NCBI RefSeq assembly: GCF_937898475.1
Contig: NZ_CALEJS010000019.1
Coordinates: 62,001 to 126,000, forward strand
Source: an uncultured Chitinophaga sp.
Lineage (GTDB): Bacteria > Bacteroidota > Bacteroidia > Chitinophagales > Chitinophagaceae
Direction of reading: 5' to 3'
Length of the DNA stretch: 64,000 nt
The stretch's first letter is position 1, and the number at the start of each line of letters is the position of its first letter. A program made the position numbers and the translations under genes. Positions 60,485-64,000 of this stretch are shown one piece after another. Below the pieces are notes generated by a model. It searched no databases, was not told the origin of the DNA, and was given only the letters and a program-made list of their open reading frames with translations.

Positions 60485-61801
60485 TCAGTTTTCCAGGGCC
60501 CATTTATCCCGGTCGTCAGGAGAGAATTTCCAGGGCGCCATGTTATTCTCAATATTGCTGAACATCATATTCCATTCTGCCGGCGCGCTGGACTCTTCCA
60601 TCACCAGGTGCCTGCGCAGCTGCAGGATAATGTGCAGGGGATTGATGGCCACCGGGCACTCCTGTACACAGGCATTGCAGGATGTACAGGCACGCAGCTC
60701 TTCCTCAGAAATATAATCGCGCAGCAGGGCTTTGCCGTCATCCTGGAAACTGCCGTTCTTTTTGATGTTGTTGCCTATTTCCTCTGCCCGGTCGCGCGTG
60801 TCCATCATGATCTTGCGGGGAGAGAGCTTTTTGCCGGTGATGTTCGCCGGACAGGCAGCTGTGCAGCGTCCGCATTCCGTACAGCTGTAAGCATCCAGCA
60901 GGTTCTTCCAGGTAAGATCCGGTATATCTTTGGCGCCGAATTTAGGCACCGTATCTGATGGCGGTTCACTGGCAGCCAGTTCAGGCTGCAGCATCAGCTG
61001 TACTTCTTTCTGTACGGCAGGCATGTTCTCCATCTTGCCCCAGGGCCGTACATCTGTATAATAAGTGTTGGGGAAAGCCAGTACAATATGCAGGTGTTTG
61101 GAATAGGGCAGGTAGTTCAGGAAAGCCAGCACACCCAATATATGGAGCCACCAGCAGGTCCTTTCCAGGGCTACCAGTCCGCCGGTGGAAAAACCGTCAA
61201 CCAGTGGCGTCAGCAGACCGGAGATCCAGAAATTACCGGTGGCCATATAATGATCCGCTCCACGTGTTTGCAATACCTGGTCTGCCGTGTTCATGGTAAG
61301 GAACAGCAGCATCAGCACAATCTCCGTGATCAGTATATAATTGGCGTCTGAACGGGGCCAGCCATCCAGGTCGCGGCCCATAAATCGCTTTAGTTTCAGG
61401 ATATTGCGGCGGATCAGGAAGATGGCGCATCCCAGGATCACCAGTACGGCCAGTACCTCAAAACAGCCTATCAATACAGGATACAATACGCCCAGCAGGG
61501 GAGTGAACAGGCGATGCGTGCCCAGCACCCCATCCAGGATGATCTCCAGGATCTCCAGGTTAATGATGATGAAGCCCGCATATACGAAAAAATGCAGTAC
61601 GGCTACCAGCGGCTTACGAAACATTTTCTGCTGACCGAAAGCCAGCAGCAATACATTCCGCCAGCGTTCGGCAGGGGTGCCATAGGGCGTAAAGTCCCGC
61701 CCCAACAGTATATTTCGCCTGATCTCCCCGGCCTTCCGGGCAAACAGGTATACGGCTGCTGCAAATGCAATAACAAATAAAAGCTGCTGTACAATATGCA
61801 T
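60485..61801 (-). CDS. membrane iron-sulfur protein, HdrC/NarI-like
   Basis: The 438-residue protein has about five membrane segments in its first ~260 residues (FVIAFAAAVYLFARK, FVYAGFIIINLEILEII, VLAVLVILGCAIFLI, ILITEIVLMLLFLTM, LGVLAFLNYLPYSK). A cytoplasmic domain follows with two [4Fe-4S] motifs, CTECGRCTAACP (~305) and CTSCNACVQECP (~375). The layout matches NarI-like heme membrane domains fused to HdrC. His residues in the membrane part could bind heme b. It should pass electrons between quinol and the CCG protein encoded just downstream. It heads this gene group. Confidence 0.9.
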   Translation of the reverse strand: MHIVQQLLFVIAFAAAVYLFARKAGEIRRNILLGRDFTPYGTPAERWRNVLLLAFGQQKMFRKPLVAVLHFFVYAGFIIINLEILEIILDGVLGTHRLFTPLLGVLYPVLIGCFEVLAVLVILGCAIFLIRRNILKLKRFMGRDLDGWPRSDANYILITEIVLMLLFLTMNTADQVLQTRGADHYMATGNFWISGLLTPLVDGFSTGGLVALERTCWWLHILGVLAFLNYLPYSKHLHIVLAFPNTYYTDVRPWGKMENMPAVQKEVQLMLQPELAASEPPSDTVPKFGAKDIPDLTWKNLLDAYSCTECGRCTAACPANITGKKLSPRKIMMDTRDRAEEIGNNIKKNGSFQDDGKALLRDYISEEELRACTSCNACVQECPVAINPLHIILQLRRHLVMEESSAPAEWNMMFSNIENNMAPWKFSPDDRDKWALEN

Positions 61802-61860
61802 ATATCAGATTTGACTTTCTAATTTACAGTTTATTGCAATACCGGCAATTTTTATTGAAA

Positions 61861-61938
61861 GTTTAATGGTTTGAGGATTTGAACGTTTGAAGGTCGCCAG
61901 CTCGTTCGGGACACCTTTAAACATTCAAACCCTCAAAC
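61861..61938 (+). repeat. GTTTGAA inverted repeat, copy 9 (typical centre)
   Basis: GTTTAATGGTTTGAGGATTTG pairs with the CATTCAAACCCTCAAAC side. The centre is TCGCCAGCTCGTTCGGGACA. It lies in the divergent region between the iron-sulfur gene and the phosphoribosyltransferase gene. Confidence 0.85.
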
Positions 61939-61986
61939 TTTCATACCTCCAAAATTTACTACTTTTACAACCTCTAAAGCTATTAT

Positions 61987-62475
61987 ATGAGTACCAAAAA
62001 CGTGATCCTCACAGAAGATATCATACAAAAGAAACTGAAGCGTATCGCTTATGAGATCTACGAACATAACAGCGGGGAAACCGAACTGATACTGGTAGGC
62101 ATATGGGACAGGGGCCTCATCCTCACCCATAAAATTGCCGCTATCCTGAAAGAGATCGCGTCTTTTGATATCCGTATAGTAGAGCTGCGGCTGGACAAAC
62201 AGCACCCCCTGGAGGTGACCCTCTCCGAAACAATTGATATTACCGGTAAAGTAGTGGTATTAATAGATGATGTGGCTAACTCGGGCAGAACCATGCTCTA
62301 TGCCCTCAAACCCTTCCTGCAATACCTGCCTAAAAAGATACAGACTGCAGTACTGGTAGACCGGAAGCATAAATCCTTCCCACTGTCAGTAGATTTTGTT
62401 GGCTTCTCCCTCGCTACCACCCTGCAGGAAATGGTGATGGTAGACGAACAAATACGCGAAGCATACCTGGTTTAA
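61987..62475 (+). CDS. PyrR-like phosphoribosyltransferase
   Basis: The 162-residue protein is a type I phosphoribosyltransferase. The PRPP-binding motif is VVVLIDDVANSGRT (~96-109), and VGIWDRGLILTHKIA near 38 and IRIVELRLDKQHP near 63 match PyrR-like proteins. PyrR in Gram-positives controls pyr mRNA and has weak uracil phosphoribosyltransferase activity. No pyr operon or attenuator is nearby and the family is not proven to regulate RNA here. It is flanked by repeat copies 9 and 10. Confidence 0.85.
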   Translation: MSTKNVILTEDIIQKKLKRIAYEIYEHNSGETELILVGIWDRGLILTHKIAAILKEIASFDIRIVELRLDKQHPLEVTLSETIDITGKVVVLIDDVANSGRTMLYALKPFLQYLPKKIQTAVLVDRKHKSFPLSVDFVGFSLATTLQEMVMVDEQIREAYLV

Positions 62476-62477
62476 AA

Positions 62478-62548
62478 GTTTGAAGGTCTGAAAGTTTGAA
62501 AGCCGCCAGCCCGTTGGGGACGCCTTTAAACTTTCAAACCTTCCAGAC
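62478..62548 (+). repeat. GTTTGAA inverted repeat, copy 10 (typical centre)
   Basis: GTTTGAAGGTCTGAAAGTTT pairs with the AAACTTTCAAACCTTCCAGAC side. The centre is CCGCCAGCCCGTTGGGGACG. It fills the space between two convergent stop codons, and may act as a terminator. Confidence 0.85.
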
Positions 62549-64000
62549 TCACTTAAGTTTCATGTCTTTGATGATTGCCTGTATACGCTCATCCAGCAGT
62601 GCATTCACCTTGTCAAAATCCTTTTTGTCTGCCAGCGGCTGCCGTACACTGAAGTAGAATTTGATCTTCGGCTCTGTACCGGAGGGCCGTGCAGATATCT
62701 TACTGCCGTCTTCCAGGATGAACTGCAGTACGTTGGAACGCGGCAGCTCAATCGGCTCCGTCTTGCCTGTTGCCAGGTCTTTTGCCTGCTGCAGCTCGTA
62801 ATCATACAGCTTCACCACTTTGGAACCGTTGATGGTAGTGGGTGGCGCTTCGCGATAGCCGCGCATCATTTCTGCGATCTCTTCGGCGCCTTTCATACCT
62901 TTCTTGGTAATGGAAATGAGCTGTTCCTTATAGAAGCCGTACTTCACGTAAATGTCTATCAGCTGCTCGTATAATGAACGGCCTTCATTACGGGCATAAG
63001 CGGCCATTTCAGAGATCATGGCTACGGAGGCCACCGCGTCTTTATCGCGTACATTATCACCGATCATGTAGCCGTAAGATTCTTCACCGCCGCAGATGAA
63101 TTTTTCCTTGCCTTCTTTCAGGCGGATCATGTCTGCTATCCATTTGAAGCCGGTCAGTACGTTATAGCAGTTCACGCCGTTCTGCGCGGCAAATACGTCG
63201 ATCAGGTCAGAGGTTACAATGGTTTTGCCTACAAAGTCGGTAGGGCCTGCCAGGCCTTTCTTTTTGCGGCCTTCTATAATATAATTGAACAGCAGTACGG
63301 CGGTCTGGTTACCGTTCAGCAGTGTCCATTCTCCTTTGATGTCTTTCACCGCAATGCCTACACGATCTGAGTCGGGGTCGGTACCCAGCAGCAGGGCGGC
63401 GTCCAGTTCTTTTGCCTTTTTAAGGCCGATGCTCATAGCTTCGGCTTCTTCCGGGTTGGGATACACCACGGTAGGGAAATTACCGTCGGGTGTAGCCTGT
63501 TCTTCCACCACATGCACATTGGTAAAGCCAAAACGTTTCAGTATCTCGGGCACCAGGGTAATGCCGGTACCGTGAATAGGGGTGTAAACGATCTTCATAT
63601 CGTGCTGGGCAGCGATCACATCCGGGTTTATAGACAGCCCCTTGAGTACCTGCAGGTAGGCTTCATCCTCGTTTTTGCCGATAAGAGTGATGTTGGCCTC
63701 GCCACCGCTCCACTTTACTTCGTCGATAGAGGAGATCTTCTCTACCTCCCTGATCACATTTTTATCGTGCGGGGGTACCAGCTGTCCGCCGTCTTCCCAG
63801 TAAGCCTTGTAGCCATTGTATTCTTTGGGGTTATGGGAGGCCGTCAGCACTATACCACCCTGGCATTTCAGGTGGCGGATGGTGAAAGACAGCTGCGGGG
63901 TGGGGCGGAGGCTCTCAAACAGGAACACTTTGATACCATTGGCGGCCATCACATTGGCCGTTACTTCAGCAAAGAACCGGCTGTTATTACGGCTGTCGTG
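62549..64000 (-). CDS. phosphoglucomutase/phosphomannomutase family protein (partial, N-terminus outside window)
   Basis: The alpha-D-phosphohexomutase family moves a phosphate between C1 and C6 of hexoses. Seen are the phosphoserine loop TASHNPKEYNGYK, the metal-binding loop DPDSDRVG, the sugar-binding loop CGGEESYGYMIGD and the C-terminal phosphate-binding RPSGTEPKIKFY. The frame is open to the window edge (HDSRNNSRFFAEVTANVMAA), so the ~100 first residues lie beyond 64000. The expected full length is ~580. Substrate choice (glucose or mannose phosphate) cannot be told. It converges with the phosphoribosyltransferase gene. Confidence 0.92.
   Translation of the reverse strand, partial: HDSRNNSRFFAEVTANVMAANGIKVFLFESLRPTPQLSFTIRHLKCQGGIVLTASHNPKEYNGYKAYWEDGGQLVPPHDKNVIREVEKISSIDEVKWSGGEANITLIGKNEDEAYLQVLKGLSINPDVIAAQHDMKIVYTPIHGTGITLVPEILKRFGFTNVHVVEEQATPDGNFPTVVYPNPEEAEAMSIGLKKAKELDAALLLGTDPDSDRVGIAVKDIKGEWTLLNGNQTAVLLFNYIIEGRKKKGLAGPTDFVGKTIVTSDLIDVFAAQNGVNCYNVLTGFKWIADMIRLKEGKEKFICGGEESYGYMIGDNVRDKDAVASVAMISEMAAYARNEGRSLYEQLIDIYVKYGFYKEQLISITKKGMKGAEEIAEMMRGYREAPPTTINGSKVVKLYDYELQQAKDLATGKTEPIELPRSNVLQFILEDGSKISARPSGTEPKIKFYFSVRQPLADKKDFDKVNALLDERIQAIIKDMKLK

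Overview
The window looks like chromosome of a Bacteroidota bacterium of the Chitinophagaceae, most likely Chitinophaga or a close relative. This rests on gene content and signals, not on a database search: two TonB-dependent receptors with CarboxypepD_reg-like N-termini, a Y_Y_Y/LytS sensor kinase with a LytTR regulator, a TamB-like giant protein, an archaeal/eukaryotic-type ProS, Bacteroidota-type promoters (TTTG-N19/20-TAnnTTTG), A/T-rich start regions without strong Shine-Dalgarno sites, and many AT-rich intergenic inverted repeats. Most of the window is ordinary core genome.

Layout. 1-5.5 kb: miaA, a FadL-like outer membrane protein, a Tyr/Gly-rich lipoprotein and proS. 5.7-11 kb: two-component pair and a DegQ/HtrA protease. 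11.3-15.8 kb: LuxC-like acyl-CoA reductase divergent from a two-cluster ferredoxin, a SnoaL-like lipoprotein, ddl, a PASTA protein and a rhodanese. 15.9-21.8 kb: a six-gene minus-strand run holding two ATP-grasp enzymes, a YbdK/GCS2 carboxylate-amine ligase and a class I glutamine amidotransferase, followed by a membrane protein and a RidA-like protein. This looks like an uncharacterised amidoligase pathway. 22-34.6 kb: astacin-like lipoprotein protease, Oar-like TonB receptor, ribBA, TamB-like protein, isoaspartyl peptidase. 35-42.5 kb: secreted coiled-coil protein, KBL/AONS-type PLP enzyme, lipoprotein, DinB-like protein, gamma-glutamyltransferase and a second TonB receptor.

42.6-47.4 kb is the accessory region: a decayed RHS module, a second RHS core with an intact C-terminal toxin-like tip and a small membrane protein abutting it (candidate immunity protein), two IS256-family transposase tails fused head to head, and a 5'-truncated XRE regulator. 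47.4-58 kb returns to core genes: M14 peptidase, redoxin, YihY/BrkB protein, mltG, secG, a TPR-like protein, lptE, a sigma-54 activator and miaB. 58-64 kb: a candidate small RNA with consensus promoter and terminator, a DUF3800 gene, tRNA-Gly(CCC), a conserved protein of unknown function, an Hdr-like iron-sulfur pair, a PyrR-like phosphoribosyltransferase and a phosphosugar mutase cut by the window edge.

A further feature is a dispersed family of imperfect inverted repeats built from GTTTGAA words around a conserved, non-palindromic centre. Seven copies with that centre occur here, all in the same orientation although the flanking genes point both ways. MiaA and MiaB, which act in sequence on A37 of tRNA, are both present but 55 kb apart.
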